44,783 nucleotides of DNA from Paludibacterium yongneupense DSM 18731 (GTDB lineage: Bacteria; Pseudomonadota; Gammaproteobacteria; Burkholderiales; Chromobacteriaceae). Position 1 is the first letter of the stretch; each line of letters starts with the position of its first letter. Shown here piece after piece: positions 24,300 to 32,703 of the stretch. Where the stretch lies: contig NZ_AUGZ01000033.1 of assembly GCF_000422925.1 (NCBI RefSeq), forward strand, positions 1 to 44,783, read 5' to 3'. The notes under the pieces were generated by a model that was given only the letters and a program-made list of their open reading frames with translations, did not search any database and was not told the DNA's origin. Position numbers and translations under genes: made by a program.

Positions 24300-24560
24300 T
24301 CAAGCGGTATCCTTTTTGCCGAACACGAGCGCTTGCGGTCGCTCGCGCAGCATGCCGAGGTAGATCTGTTCCACGCGCTCGCGCGCCCATGGCGTGCGGC
24401 GCAGGAACTTGAGGCTGGAGGCGATGCTCGGATCGTGGGTGAAGCAACGGATATCGAGCATGCCGGCCAGGGCGTCCCAGCCGTAGTAATCGACCAGAGC
24501 CGTCACGATGGCTTGCAGGGTCTTGCCGTGCAAGGGGTCGGGCTTTGTCGCGCTTTTCAT
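24300..24560 (-). CDS. VF530-family small DNA-binding-like protein (DUF2132)
   Basis: This gene encodes 86 residues. The family pattern [25 protein letters not shown] is followed by [28 protein letters not shown] near the centre, and a short Lys-rich end. VF530 proteins are small helical proteins with a proposed but unproven nucleic-acid role. An AAGGG lies about 9 bases before the ATG. It overlaps nothing and has its own spacing from yjdM, separated by a terminator. Confidence 0.88.
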   Translation of the reverse strand: MKSATKPDPLHGKTLQAIVTALVDYYGWDALAGMLDIRCFTHDPSIASSLKFLRRTPWARERVEQIYLGMLRERPQALVFGKKDTA

Positions 24561-24578
24561 GGTGTTGCCCTTTTATCC

Positions 24579-24624
24579 GGCCGGCGAATAAAAAAAGGCT
24601 CCAGGGAGCCCTTTCTCGCCGGCC
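24579..24624 (-). terminator. intrinsic terminator downstream of yjdM
   Basis: Read on the minus strand, GGCTCC/GGAGCC (24605-24610 with 24597-24602) is followed by a run of seven T. An outer repeat GGCCGGCGA/TCGCCGGCC (24579-24587 and 24616-24624) encloses it. It lies just after the yjdM stop. Confidence 0.85.
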
Positions 24625-24631
24625 TTGCCGC

Positions 24632-24970
24632 TCATACCTTCTTCAGGAAGCAAGCCTTGAGCATGAAATTACCGGCATCCATTTTGCAATCGACCTCATG
24701 ATCGCCGCTGACAAGACGTATGCTTTTTACCTTGCTGCCCATTTTCAGGGTGATGGATGTGCCCTTGACCTTGAGGTCCTTGATCAGCACAACCGCATCG
24801 CCATCGCTCAGGATCGTGCCGTTGGCGTCTTTCACCACCGCAGCGTCGTCATCGTCATCGCCGGTCGCGACTTGCGGCCACTCGTGACCGCAATCGGCGC
24901 AAACATAGTTTTCGCCATCGCCATAGGTGTTTTCCATCGCACATTGCGGGCAGGGCGGAATCGTGGACAT
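24632..24970 (-). CDS. yjdM: YjdM/PhnA-type zinc-ribbon protein
   Basis: This gene encodes 112 residues from ATG 24970, chosen because GAAAGG precedes it and the zinc ribbon begins at once; the frame is open to 25027. Two CxxC pairs (CPQC near residue 7, CADC near 24) form an N-terminal zinc ribbon. After an acidic linker (GDDDDDAA) comes the PhnA C-terminal domain: VKDANGTILSDGDAVVLIKDLKVKG and a conserved end DCKMDAGNFMLKACFLKK. Despite the PhnA name the family is not phosphonoacetate hydrolase, and its function is unknown. Confidence 0.93.
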   Translation of the reverse strand: MSTIPPCPQCAMENTYGDGENYVCADCGHEWPQVATGDDDDDAAVVKDANGTILSDGDAVVLIKDLKVKGTSITLKMGSKVKSIRLVSGDHEVDCKMDAGNFMLKACFLKKV

Positions 24971-25035
24971 AGTACCTTTCAAACTCACTGTCGTTCGGTT
25001 AAGCCGGGAGGATAACCGATCCGGCACCGGCGCGG

Positions 25036-25302
25036 CTAGCGCCCCTTGCGCGCGTGCTTGCCCCAGTAGCCGAACGCGTCTTCATGCACCTCGAAGTCTA
25101 GGTCGGCGACCCGCTCCTGCATGCGTTGCTGGACGTCGGCGACAGCCTGGTTGTAGACCGCCGGGCCGATTTCCTCAAGAAAGAATGCCAGCAGCGACCG
25201 CGCTTGCAGATTTCCTATCGGTTCATCCATATACTCGACGAAATAGCGTTCGATCGACTCGACGGCGGCCTGGCGCGTGTCGCGATCCAGTTCGATACTC
25301 AT
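25036..25302 (-). CDS. DUF2164-family protein
   Basis: This gene encodes 88 residues behind a GGGAG ribosome site. It has the family pattern IELDRDTRQAAVESIERYF early, then LLAFFLEEIGPAVYNQAVADVQ and HEDAFGYWGK near the end. It is a small, acidic, probably helical cytoplasmic protein of unknown function. It lies 65 bases upstream of yjdM on the same strand and may share its transcript. Confidence 0.9.
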   Translation of the reverse strand: MSIELDRDTRQAAVESIERYFVEYMDEPIGNLQARSLLAFFLEEIGPAVYNQAVADVQQRMQERVADLDFEVHEDAFGYWGKHARKGR

Positions 25303-25390
25303 TGCATGCTCCCGTTCACACTCGATACGGCTTGATGATACCCGACGCCGTATCGTATCGGACGCAGGAAAGGCGGTTTGCTATCCATTA

Positions 25391-25407
25391 CTAGACGACC
25401 GGTCTAG
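25391..25407. promoter_or_regulatory. NemR-like operator ahead of the regulator gene
   Basis: CTAGAC-GACCG-GTCTAG is an inverted repeat with 6-base arms. Its first 16 bases are repeated exactly at 26066-26081. It ends 20 bases before the regulator's start codon, so binding would block its own promoter. It resembles the TAGACC/GGTCTA box known for E. coli NemR. Confidence 0.8.
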
Positions 25408-25427
25408 TCGCAGCTATCATGCTAGCC

Positions 25428-26021
25428 ATGAGAACGCATCATGAAGATACCCGGCGCGCCATTCTCGACGTGGGTCATACGATCATGTCGCAGCGAGGCT
25501 TCAGCGGGGTCGGGCTACAGGAGCTCCTTGCCACGGCAGGGATCCCCAAAGGCTCGTTCTACCATTACTTCGGCTCGAAGGAGCGTTACGGCTGCGAACT
25601 GTTGCAGCAGTACATCGAAGACTACGACGCCCGGCTGTGCACGCTATTTCGCCCTGATGGCAAGAGCAACGGCCGCGAACGGCTGATGCGTTACTGGATA
25701 GGCTGGCTGGAAACCCAGTGCGGCGACGATGCAAGACGTTACTGTCTGGTGGTCAAGCTCGGTGCAGAAGTCGCCGATCTGTCGTCTGAAATGCGCGCCA
25801 TCCTGCATGCCGGAACGGGCCGTATCATCGCCCGCCTGGCGGACTGCATCGAACAGGGTATCGCAGACGGATCGCTCAGCCAGACCCTGAACCCGGCCAG
25901 GACCGCCGGCATGCTGTACGCGATGTGGCTAGGCGCCAGCCTGCTGGCCAAGCTCAGCTGCGATCGCGCACCGCTGGAACAAGCACTGCAAAGCACGCAA
26001 CAGCAATTGACCGCGCTCTGA
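25428..26021 (+). CDS. nemR: TetR-family electrophile/redox-sensing repressor, NemR-like
   Basis: This gene encodes 197 residues from ATG 25428. I prefer it to the ATG three codons upstream because it aligns with E. coli NemR and puts the key residues at the same numbers. A TetR helix-turn-helix lies at about 25-50 (GVGLQELLATAGIPKGSFYH, then YFGSKE). The ligand domain keeps Cys106 in RYCLVVKLGAEVADLSSEM and Lys175 in LYAMWLGASLLAKLS, the pair that forms the reversible Cys-Lys redox switch in NemR. It should repress itself and the adjacent detoxification genes through the two identical operators and be released by reactive electrophiles or hypochlorous acid. No clear ribosome site is seen. 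Confidence 0.88.
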   Translation: MRTHHEDTRRAILDVGHTIMSQRGFSGVGLQELLATAGIPKGSFYHYFGSKERYGCELLQQYIEDYDARLCTLFRPDGKSNGRERLMRYWIGWLETQCGDDARRYCLVVKLGAEVADLSSEMRAILHAGTGRIIARLADCIEQGIADGSLSQTLNPARTAGMLYAMWLGASLLAKLSCDRAPLEQALQSTQQQLTAL

Positions 26022-26065
26022 GGCCTGCGTGGCCGCTCGCGGGGCACGCCCGGTTTGAACAGAAA

Positions 26066-26081
26066 CTAGACGACCGGTCTA
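26066..26081. promoter_or_regulatory. NemR-like operator ahead of the DJ-1/PfpI gene
   Basis: CTAGACGACCGGTCTA is identical to 25391-25406 and ends 28 bases before the start of the DJ-1/PfpI-family gene, overlapping the expected promoter. Two exact 16-base copies within 700 bp, each ahead of a gene, make a shared regulator very likely. Confidence 0.8.
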
Positions 26082-26109
26082 TTTTTACCATGACAGATGG
26101 AGACGACAC

Positions 26110-26787
26110 ATGAATATCCTGATGATTTTGACCTCGCACGACAGCCTGGGCAACACCGGTCATAAAACCGGTTTCTGGCTGGAAGAGTTCGCCGCCCCCT
26201 ATTACGCCTTCGCCGATGCCGGCGCCACGCTCACCCTCGCCTCCCCGCTCGGCGGTCAGCCGCCGCTCGACCCCAAGAGCGACGATCCGGCCAGCCAGAC
26301 CGAAGACACGCACCGTTTCCGCCGGGATGGCGCCGCCCAGGCCGCGCTGGCCGGCACCCGGATTCTGGCAACACTGGACCCTGCCCACTACGACGCCGTG
26401 TTCTATGTCGGCGGCCACGGTCCGTTGTGGGATCTGGCCGAAGACGCAAGTTCCATCGCGCTGATCGAAACCATGCATGCCGCCGGCAAGCCCGTCGCCG
26501 CCGTCTGCCATGCGCCGGGCGTGTTGCGCCACCCGCGCCGGCCCGATGGCCAGCCATTGGTCGCCGGCAAGAAAGTCACCGGCTTCACCAATAGCGAAGA
26601 AGCGGCGGTACAGCTGACCGATGTCGTTCCCTTCCTGGTCGAGGATGAACTCAAGCGTCTGGGCGGCGAGTTCAGCCGCGTCGATGACTGGCACCCCTAT
26701 GCCATTGCCGACGGCAATCTGATTACCGGCCAGAACCCGGCCAGTTCGGTAGCCGTCGCACGCGAAGTGCTGCGGCAACTGGCCTGA
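26110..26787 (+). CDS. DJ-1/PfpI-family protein (type 1 glutamine amidotransferase-like, putative glyoxalase III/deglycase)
   Basis: This gene encodes 225 residues with GGAGA ahead of ATG 26110. The DJ-1/PfpI nucleophile elbow is AVCHAPG with Cys133 and His134; the acidic partner is Glu25 or Glu26 in KTGFWLEE. An early ILMILTSHDSLGNTG and the centre FYVGGHGPLWDL match the Hsp31-like subgroup. Such proteins act on methylglyoxal and related carbonyls or protect against them. The NemR-type operator directly upstream fits an electrophile-defence role. Substrate preference is inferred from family and context, not shown. Confidence 0.9.
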   Translation: MNILMILTSHDSLGNTGHKTGFWLEEFAAPYYAFADAGATLTLASPLGGQPPLDPKSDDPASQTEDTHRFRRDGAAQAALAGTRILATLDPAHYDAVFYVGGHGPLWDLAEDASSIALIETMHAAGKPVAAVCHAPGVLRHPRRPDGQPLVAGKKVTGFTNSEEAAVQLTDVVPFLVEDELKRLGGEFSRVDDWHPYAIADGNLITGQNPASSVAVAREVLRQLA

Positions 26788-26946
26788 CGCACGCGCCCGG
26801 GACCGGCATCGGGTCGGCTCCAGGCCGTAACAAGCACGATAGCGACAGGGTTCGCACCGATCATGTCGATGCGGACGCAACGCTCAGCCCTCCGCCAACC
26901 GCAACGGCCGCCGGCACTTCCGCGCCCTTACTCCAGGATTGAAATC

Positions 26947-27975
26947 ATGACTTCCCCTCTGAGCCGCCGCATCGTTCTGGCCTCGCGCCCGCAAGGAGAG
27001 CCCGCCCTCTCCGACTTCCGATTGGAAGAAACCCCGCTGCCGGCCCCCGGGCCGGGCCAGGTTCTGCTAAGGACCGAATACCTGTCGCTCGACCCCTATA
27101 TGCGCGGCCGCATGAGCGCTGCGCCGTCGTATGCGCCGCCGGTCGCCATCGGTGAAACCATGGTGGGGGGGACGGTGTCGCGAGTCGAAGAATCGGCCCA
27201 TCCCGAGTTCGCGACCGGCGACTGGGTCGTGGGAATGAGCGGCTGGCAAAGCCGGGCCGTGCTTGATGGAGCGTCGCTGCGCAATCTCGGCGCCCGGTTC
27301 GAGCACCCTTCGCTGCAGCTCGGCGCACTCGGCATGACCGGTTTCACCGCCTATATGGGTTTGCTGGATATCGGCCAGCCGCAAGCAGGCGAAACGGTCG
27401 TGGTGGCCGCAGCCAGCGGAGCGGTCGGATCCATCGTCGGTCAAATCGCCCGGATCAAGGGCTGCCGCATCGTCGGCATCGCTGGCGGCGCCGACAAATG
27501 CGACTATGTGCTGCGCGAGTTGGGTTTCGATGCCTGTATCGATCATCGTACCCCCGACTTCGCCGCCAGGCTGGCAGAAGCCTGCCCGCAAGGTATCGAC
27601 GTATATTTCGAAAGCGTGGGCGGCGCGGTTTTCGACGCTGTCCTGCCCTTATTGAACCTGCGCGCCAGAGTGCCGATGTGCGGCCTGATCTCGAGCTATA
27701 ACGCCACCGCCCTGCCTGCGGGGCCCGACCGGCTCGCGCTTCTGCAAGGCATGCTGATCAAGAAACGCATCCGCATGCAGGGCTTCATCGTCTTCGACGA
27801 CTACGGCCACCGCTTCGGCGAATTCTATCAGGCGATGAGTGGCTGGCTGGCGGAAGGCCGCATCCGTTTTCGCGAGGATATCGTCGACGGACTCGAGAAC
27901 GCACCCGCCGCCTTTATCGGGCTGCTGTCGGGACGGAACTTCGGCAAGCTGCTGGTGCGCATCGGCCAGGACTGA
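26947..27975 (+). CDS. curA: NADP-dependent alkenal/curcumin-reductase-type oxidoreductase (MDR, zinc-independent)
   Basis: This gene encodes 342 residues from ATG 26947, with AGGA about ten bases upstream; the frame is open to 26863, but the family start is here. It is a medium-chain reductase without zinc ligands: N-terminal LDPYMRGRMS (CurA/leukotriene-B4-dehydrogenase signature), LGMTGFTAYMGLLDIG, the nucleotide motif AASGAVGSIVGQIA and ISSYNA. It reduces the carbon-carbon double bond of alpha,beta-unsaturated carbonyls with NADPH. It lies 159 bp after the DJ-1/PfpI gene on the same strand and fits the same NemR-type electrophile response. No operator copy is seen directly before it. Confidence 0.9.
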   Translation: MTSPLSRRIVLASRPQGEPALSDFRLEETPLPAPGPGQVLLRTEYLSLDPYMRGRMSAAPSYAPPVAIGETMVGGTVSRVEESAHPEFATGDWVVGMSGWQSRAVLDGASLRNLGARFEHPSLQLGALGMTGFTAYMGLLDIGQPQAGETVVVAAASGAVGSIVGQIARIKGCRIVGIAGGADKCDYVLRELGFDACIDHRTPDFAARLAEACPQGIDVYFESVGGAVFDAVLPLLNLRARVPMCGLISSYNATALPAGPDRLALLQGMLIKKRIRMQGFIVFDDYGHRFGEFYQAMSGWLAEGRIRFREDIVDGLENAPAAFIGLLSGRNFGKLLVRIGQD

Positions 27976-27987
27976 AATCCGTGCAGG

Positions 27988-28860
27988 CTAAGGGCTGACT
28001 GAACGGCTCGCCGGCACGAAAAGTAGCGCCGTGCCCTGCGCGTGAGCGGCGCTGACAAGCAAGGCACCATCGGCCTGGGTCCGGAAGGGAACGCCCTTCC
28101 CCGTCAGCCAGGCGCGCGTGCGCGCCGGGTCGCGCACCTGTATGCCAAGCGCAAGAACGGCAGGCAGGGAGCGCCCGTCCGGAAGATCGAGTCCGGCGGC
28201 GTACCCGGCCACCGCATCCGGGTGGCAGATATCGATACGCGCGCCATGATCGCAGACCACGCTCGCACCATAGTCGCGGGGCTCGCTCGCGACATCGAGC
28301 AGCCGGCCATAAGCGTCTGCCGTTTCCGCCGGGCTCGCGGATGCCAGCAACACAGAATCGAGTCCGCACGCCCCATTGGGATGACGCTGCGTATCGGGCA
28401 GCCATACCAGCTCGCGGCTGAAATGCTCGCAGGCGAAACCGTAAGCACCGGGTACGGAGCCGGGCGGCAGATCCAGAATACGGAACCGGGCGTGCGCCAA
28501 ACCGCCGCCTGTCTCGACCGGGCGGGAAAAATCCCTTGCCTCGCCGGGTTCCAGACCGGCAGCGAGCAATTCCTCGCGCGCCAGCAAGGCGTCATCGGTA
28601 TGGAATGCCAGTGCATTCAGACCGCGTCCGCGCGCCAGCAGACGGCTGAAGCTCGCGGGTGGCTCGACAGTGGACGCGGACGGGAGTCCGAGCAATTCGA
28701 AATAATCGTGCTCGAACATGATGCAGTGATTGGCCGTTCCCATCGTATGGAAGCCCCGCGCCGTCGTCGTGAATCCCAGGCGCTCGAAATCCGTCAGCGC
28801 CTGATCGAGATCGTCACAGGCGACGACCGCATGATCGATGCCCGTCAAATGGCTACGCAT
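27988..28860 (-). CDS. glyoxalase-like (Glyoxalase_3 / VOC) protein
   Basis: This gene encodes 290 residues from ATG 28860, chosen for the GAGGAG about 9 bases upstream; an ATG eight codons earlier overlaps the oxidoreductase stop. The N-terminal VOC module opens LTGIDHAVVACDDLDQALTD with a metal-ligand-like His, followed by FHTMGTANHCIMFEHDYFELLG and then FRILDLPPGSVPG. A second, degenerate VOC half lies at about 165-285. This PF13468-like family is largely uncharacterised. It is the last gene of the four-gene operon that starts at 32668, so it probably handles a product of that pathway. Confidence 0.85.
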   Translation of the reverse strand: MRSHLTGIDHAVVACDDLDQALTDFERLGFTTTARGFHTMGTANHCIMFEHDYFELLGLPSASTVEPPASFSRLLARGRGLNALAFHTDDALLAREELLAAGLEPGEARDFSRPVETGGGLAHARFRILDLPPGSVPGAYGFACEHFSRELVWLPDTQRHPNGACGLDSVLLASASPAETADAYGRLLDVASEPRDYGASVVCDHGARIDICHPDAVAGYAAGLDLPDGRSLPAVLALGIQVRDPARTRAWLTGKGVPFRTQADGALLVSAAHAQGTALLFVPASRSVSP

Positions 28861-28880
28861 GCCTTGCTCCTCGTTATCAT

Positions 28881-30188
28881 TCAATCCCGCTCGTCAGCCA
28901 GCCGATATGGCAACAACATCCACGGAGCGACCCGTCTGGCCACGGCATGCAGCGCAATCGGGCGCAGGGGGGCGAGCGGCAACGGCAGGTCCGCCAGTGG
29001 GGTTCCGGTCAGCGCTTGCGCCAAGGGACGGCCCAGAGCGGTCGCCAGCGCCACGCCACGGCCATTGCAGCCCATCCAGGCGAACAGCCCGTCCGCCAGT
29101 TCATGCACATGCGGCAAGGCGTCGGCCGTCATCGCCAGATCCCCCTGCCAGAAGTGCTCGAAGCGCCAGTCTCCCATTTCCGCCAGCGGCGGGAACAGCA
29201 TTTCCATGCGCTGCCGTATGCGCTGCCCGAGGCGTTGCCGCGCGTTGTGATGCAACAACAGCGCGCCTCCTGTCACCAGGCGCCGGTCGGCGGTACGCCG
29301 GCAGAAATACAGATCGCCATGGGTATCGGACAGGGCAAAGTCGGCGGGCATGATGGCGTCGAAAACGGCGTCGGGCAAGACCGGCGTCGCCAATTGGTAG
29401 CAGCGCACCGGCACGATGCTCTGGACGAGTCCGGGCCACAGCGGGGTGCTGTAGGCATTGGTGGCGATCAGGACGCGCCGCGCGCGCACCCTCCCCCGTG
29501 GCGTCGTGGCAACCCAGTCGGCGCCCTTGCGTTCCAGACTCAGGGCCGGCGAAGCGCAGTACAGTTGCGCGCCGGCTTCGACCGCTGCACGGGCCAGGCC
29601 GCGGCTAAATGCCAGCGGATTCAGATGCCCGCCGCTGGGATTGAACCAGCCGCCATGCCAGTAGCCGGAGCCGGTGGCACGATGGATCTCCCCGGCGTCC
29701 AGCAGCGAGACTGGCGCGCCGTGCTGCAGCCACTGTCGACAGCGGCTGCTGGACACTGCCAGACGGCTGGCGCGGTGCGCGGGCTGCAACCAGCCATTCT
29801 GGACGGCGTCGCATTCGATGCCGTGGCGGCGGACAAGATCGAAGACCTCTTGCGCCGAATCCCGCACCAATTCCACGAAGGCCGTGCCGCGCCGCTCGCC
29901 GAAGGCGGCGATCAGCGCCTCGGGATCCGAACGCGACAGACAGGGAATCACCTGGCCGTTATTCCGGCCCGAAGCCCCCCAGCCGACGGTGGCCGCCTCC
30001 AGCACGAGGGTCCTGGCCCCGCTGCCGGCAGCCGCCAGCGCCGTGGACAGCCCGGCCAGACCGGCCCCGATGATCAGGGCATCGCATTCGCGATCGCCGA
30101 TCAGCGGCGTTTGCGCCAGCTGCTCTCGCCCCGCCGTAATCGCCCATAGCGAATCGACGGCCTCCCCTTCACCTCGAACAGACATCAT
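28881..30188 (-). CDS. FAD-dependent oxidoreductase of the DAO / PuuB type
   Basis: This gene encodes 435 residues from ATG 30188, preceded by GAGAG. The FAD-binding Rossmann motif IIGAGLAGLSTALAAAGSG lies at about residues 39-57 and is followed by the family box GWGASGRNNGQVIP. It is similar to gamma-glutamylputrescine oxidase and other amine or amino-acid oxidases (DAO superfamily), which oxidise a C-N bond to an imine, giving aldehyde or ketone, ammonia and hydrogen peroxide. A C-terminal GLFAWMGCNGRGVALATALGR segment closes the FAD site. It is the third gene of the hipO-like / LivK-like operon. The true substrate is unknown. Confidence 0.9.
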   Translation of the reverse strand: MMSVRGEGEAVDSLWAITAGREQLAQTPLIGDRECDALIIGAGLAGLSTALAAAGSGARTLVLEAATVGWGASGRNNGQVIPCLSRSDPEALIAAFGERRGTAFVELVRDSAQEVFDLVRRHGIECDAVQNGWLQPAHRASRLAVSSSRCRQWLQHGAPVSLLDAGEIHRATGSGYWHGGWFNPSGGHLNPLAFSRGLARAAVEAGAQLYCASPALSLERKGADWVATTPRGRVRARRVLIATNAYSTPLWPGLVQSIVPVRCYQLATPVLPDAVFDAIMPADFALSDTHGDLYFCRRTADRRLVTGGALLLHHNARQRLGQRIRQRMEMLFPPLAEMGDWRFEHFWQGDLAMTADALPHVHELADGLFAWMGCNGRGVALATALGRPLAQALTGTPLADLPLPLAPLRPIALHAVARRVAPWMLLPYRLADERD

Positions 30189-30242
30189 GCTTCGTTCTCT
30201 CAGGATAAGCGCGGGTCGTGCCGGCACGACCCGATCGCGGGA

Positions 30243-31400
30243 TTACTTGCCGCCCACCGTATCGAGGACATTCCATTTACCGGCGACCGCCTTGTACACG
30301 ACGATGCTGCCCTGCTTCAGATTGCCGTGCGCATCGTAGGCCCAGTGCGCGGATGTGATGCCGGGGTAATCGATGGCCGCCAGCTTCGGCAGATAGCTTG
30401 CCGGTGCGGTGGAGTCGGCGGCCTTCATCGCCGCGATCATCGCGCGCGTCGCGTCATAGCCGTACGGCGAGTAGGTTTCCACCTCGGCATGGAAACGGGC
30501 CTTGTAGCGCGCGGCATAATCCGCACCCTTGGGCATCTTGTCCAGCGGCAGTCCGGCAAGCGATACGATGGTGCCTTCGGCAGCCGCCCCCGCCAGCTTG
30601 AGGAAATTCGGCGTCATGCTCATATCGCCGGAAACCAGCATGGCCTTGATGCCGAGTTCCTTCATCTGGCGGGCGACGGTGCTTGACTGCGCGTCGATGC
30701 CGCCAAAGTAGATCGCATCCGGATGGATGGATTTAATACTGGTCAGGATCGCCGCAAAGTCGGTCGCCTTGTCGTTGGTGAACTCCCGTTTGACGATGCT
30801 GCCGCCTGCCGCAACGACAGCCTTGGCCACCTCATCGGCCAGACCCTGGCCATAAGCCGTGCGATCGTCGATCACGGCAATTCGTTTCGCATGCAGGCGC
30901 GTAACCAGATACTGGCCCATCACCCCGCCTTGCTGATCGTCGGCGGTCATGGAGCGGAAGGCCGTGTCGAAGCCCTGGGCGGTATACTGCGGCGAGCTGG
31001 ACATCGATATTTCGGGAATGCCTGCATCATGGTAAATCTTGGATGCCGGAATGGTGCAGCCCGAATTGAAGTGGCCGATGACACCCGCCACCTTGTCGTC
31101 AACCAGCTTCTGGGCGACCTGTGTCGCGGTTTTGGGGTCGGCCTGATCGTCTTCGGCTACCAGTTGAAAGGTCACGGCCTTGCCGCCGATAACGGGATGG
31201 CTTGCATTTTCATCCTCGATCGCCAGTTCCACGCCGTGCTTGTATTCCTCGCCGTAATGCGATTGCGGGCCGGTCAGCGGGGCGGCATAGCCGATCTTGA
31301 CGACGGAGGATGAGCTATCGGCCGTTTTGCCGCAGGCGCCCAGTGATAGCGCACAGGCCAGAGGCAGGGCGAGTCGCTTGAAGTGACAGGGGAGGGACAT
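30243..31400 (-). CDS. branched-chain-amino-acid-type ABC substrate-binding lipoprotein (LivK family), orphan
   Basis: This gene encodes 385 residues. The signal peptide ends with lipobox LGAC (Cys23), so the protein is membrane-anchored. The mature part has the Leu/Ile/Val-binding fold: VKIGYAAPLTGPQSHYGEEY, VAGVIGHFNSGCTIPAS, and RIAVIDDRTAYGQGLADEV near the domain hinge. LivK-type proteins deliver amino acids, amides or aromatic acids to a LivHMGF permease, but no permease or ATPase of that kind is encoded nearby. It follows the amidohydrolase stop by 17 bases and precedes the oxidase by 54. It either shares a remote permease or acts as a sensor-like receptor. Confidence 0.92.
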   Translation of the reverse strand: MSLPCHFKRLALPLACALSLGACGKTADSSSSVVKIGYAAPLTGPQSHYGEEYKHGVELAIEDENASHPVIGGKAVTFQLVAEDDQADPKTATQVAQKLVDDKVAGVIGHFNSGCTIPASKIYHDAGIPEISMSSSPQYTAQGFDTAFRSMTADDQQGGVMGQYLVTRLHAKRIAVIDDRTAYGQGLADEVAKAVVAAGGSIVKREFTNDKATDFAAILTSIKSIHPDAIYFGGIDAQSSTVARQMKELGIKAMLVSGDMSMTPNFLKLAGAAAEGTIVSLAGLPLDKMPKGADYAARYKARFHAEVETYSPYGYDATRAMIAAMKAADSTAPASYLPKLAAIDYPGITSAHWAYDAHGNLKQGSIVVYKAVAGKWNVLDTVGGK

Positions 31401-31417
31401 GGTCTTCCTTTCATCGA

Positions 31418-32668
31418 TCAGGCTTGAGAACCGTTCGCCACGACGTGACGTTCAAACGGAGGGGAACAGGGTACGGACGTCTGCCCGTTCAGCCGCGCGA
31501 GAGCGCCGAGAGCCAGCTCGGTCAACAAGGTCGCGCCCTGCACAATGGCACGATCGTTGAAATCGTATGAGGTGTTATGCAATCCGCAATGATGTTCATC
31601 ATCGCGGGTGCCAAGATGCAGGTAGGCGCCGGGGCAAGCCGCCAGCATGAAAGAGAAATCCTCGCCGCCCATGCTCGGACCATAGGCGGGCGCCAGCGTG
31701 GCTTCGCCGAAAACGCGGGCGACGGTCGCGCGGGCATGCTCGGCGGGTCCTTCGGCGTTGACCGTGACCGGCAGCAGCAGCTCGCACTGGACTTCGGCTC
31801 GCGCGCCATGTGCCTGCGCGGTATGTTCGCACACGCGGATCAGGGCAGCGACCAGCGTTTCTCGTGTTGCCGCATCCAGCGTACGCAAGGTGCCCGTGAT
31901 CGTCACTTGATCGGGGATCGCCGCGAAGGCATCGAGCTCGCCACCGGCGATGCCGCACAGGCTCAGCACGGCGGCCTGCATCGGATCGGTCTCGCGCGAA
32001 ATAAGGGAATGAACGGCCTGGATCACGGCGCCGGCCGCGCGAATCGGATCGACCGCACGATGAGCGCCGGCGCCGCCGTGGCCACCGTGACCGATCAGGC
32101 GGATGGAGACACGGTCCACCGCGGCCATGATCGGGCCACTGACCACTCCAACCGACCCCAGACTCAACTCGGGCCAATTGTGCAGAGCGTAGATTTCATT
32201 CATCGGGAAGCGGGTGAATAAACCATCTTCCACCATTTCCAGACCACCCTTATAGCCTTCCTCGCCGGGCTGGAACACCAGCCGGACGACTCCGCTGAAA
32301 TCGCGATGCTGAGCGAGGTAGCGCGCTACGCCCAATAACATGGCGGTATGGCCGTCATGGCCGCATGCATGCATGCGCCCCGGATATTCGGAACGGTGGG
32401 CGACGGTGTCGGCCTCGTGCAGGGGCAAGGCATCCATGTCGGCGCGCAAACCGACGCTGCCCGCCCCCGGATGGCGGCCGACGACGGTCGCGACGATACC
32501 GGTTCGCCCCACGCCAACCTCATGTTCGATGCCAAGCTCCCGCAGTTCGCCAGCGATCGTGGCCGCCGTCTCGAACTCGCGATAGCCAAGCTCGGGGCGG
32601 CGGTGTAACGCGCGCCGCAACACGGTCAACGCATCGTGTTGCTGCACAAAAAAATCGTAGGGGCGCAT
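31418..32668 (-). CDS. M20-family amidohydrolase (hippurate hydrolase-like)
   Basis: This gene encodes 416 residues from ATG 32668 (MRPYDFF). The M20D peptidase/aminoacylase pattern is intact: LHRRPELGYREFET (residues 21-34), RADMDALPL (76-84), the metal-binding HACGHDGHT with Cys102 and His104, the catalytic acid pair in QPGEEGYKGG (Glu136-137) and SMGGEDFSFML. It hydrolyses N-acyl amino acids or related amides to a free amine/amino acid and a carboxylic acid in the cytoplasm. It is the first gene of the operon and divergent from a LysR gene. Specificity is unknown. Confidence 0.93.
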   Translation of the reverse strand: MRPYDFFVQQHDALTVLRRALHRRPELGYREFETAATIAGELRELGIEHEVGVGRTGIVATVVGRHPGAGSVGLRADMDALPLHEADTVAHRSEYPGRMHACGHDGHTAMLLGVARYLAQHRDFSGVVRLVFQPGEEGYKGGLEMVEDGLFTRFPMNEIYALHNWPELSLGSVGVVSGPIMAAVDRVSIRLIGHGGHGGAGAHRAVDPIRAAGAVIQAVHSLISRETDPMQAAVLSLCGIAGGELDAFAAIPDQVTITGTLRTLDAATRETLVAALIRVCEHTAQAHGARAEVQCELLLPVTVNAEGPAEHARATVARVFGEATLAPAYGPSMGGEDFSFMLAACPGAYLHLGTRDDEHHCGLHNTSYDFNDRAIVQGATLLTELALGALARLNGQTSVPCSPPFERHVVANGSQA

Positions 32669-32703
32669 GGCGGCTTTCACGGATTTCGGCAATGGACAAA
32701 TTA

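Noticed and set aside
28042-30149. Two long plus-strand ORFs opposite the VOC and FAD genes
   Set aside because: Both mirror GC-rich genes on the other strand and lack ribosome sites and motifs.
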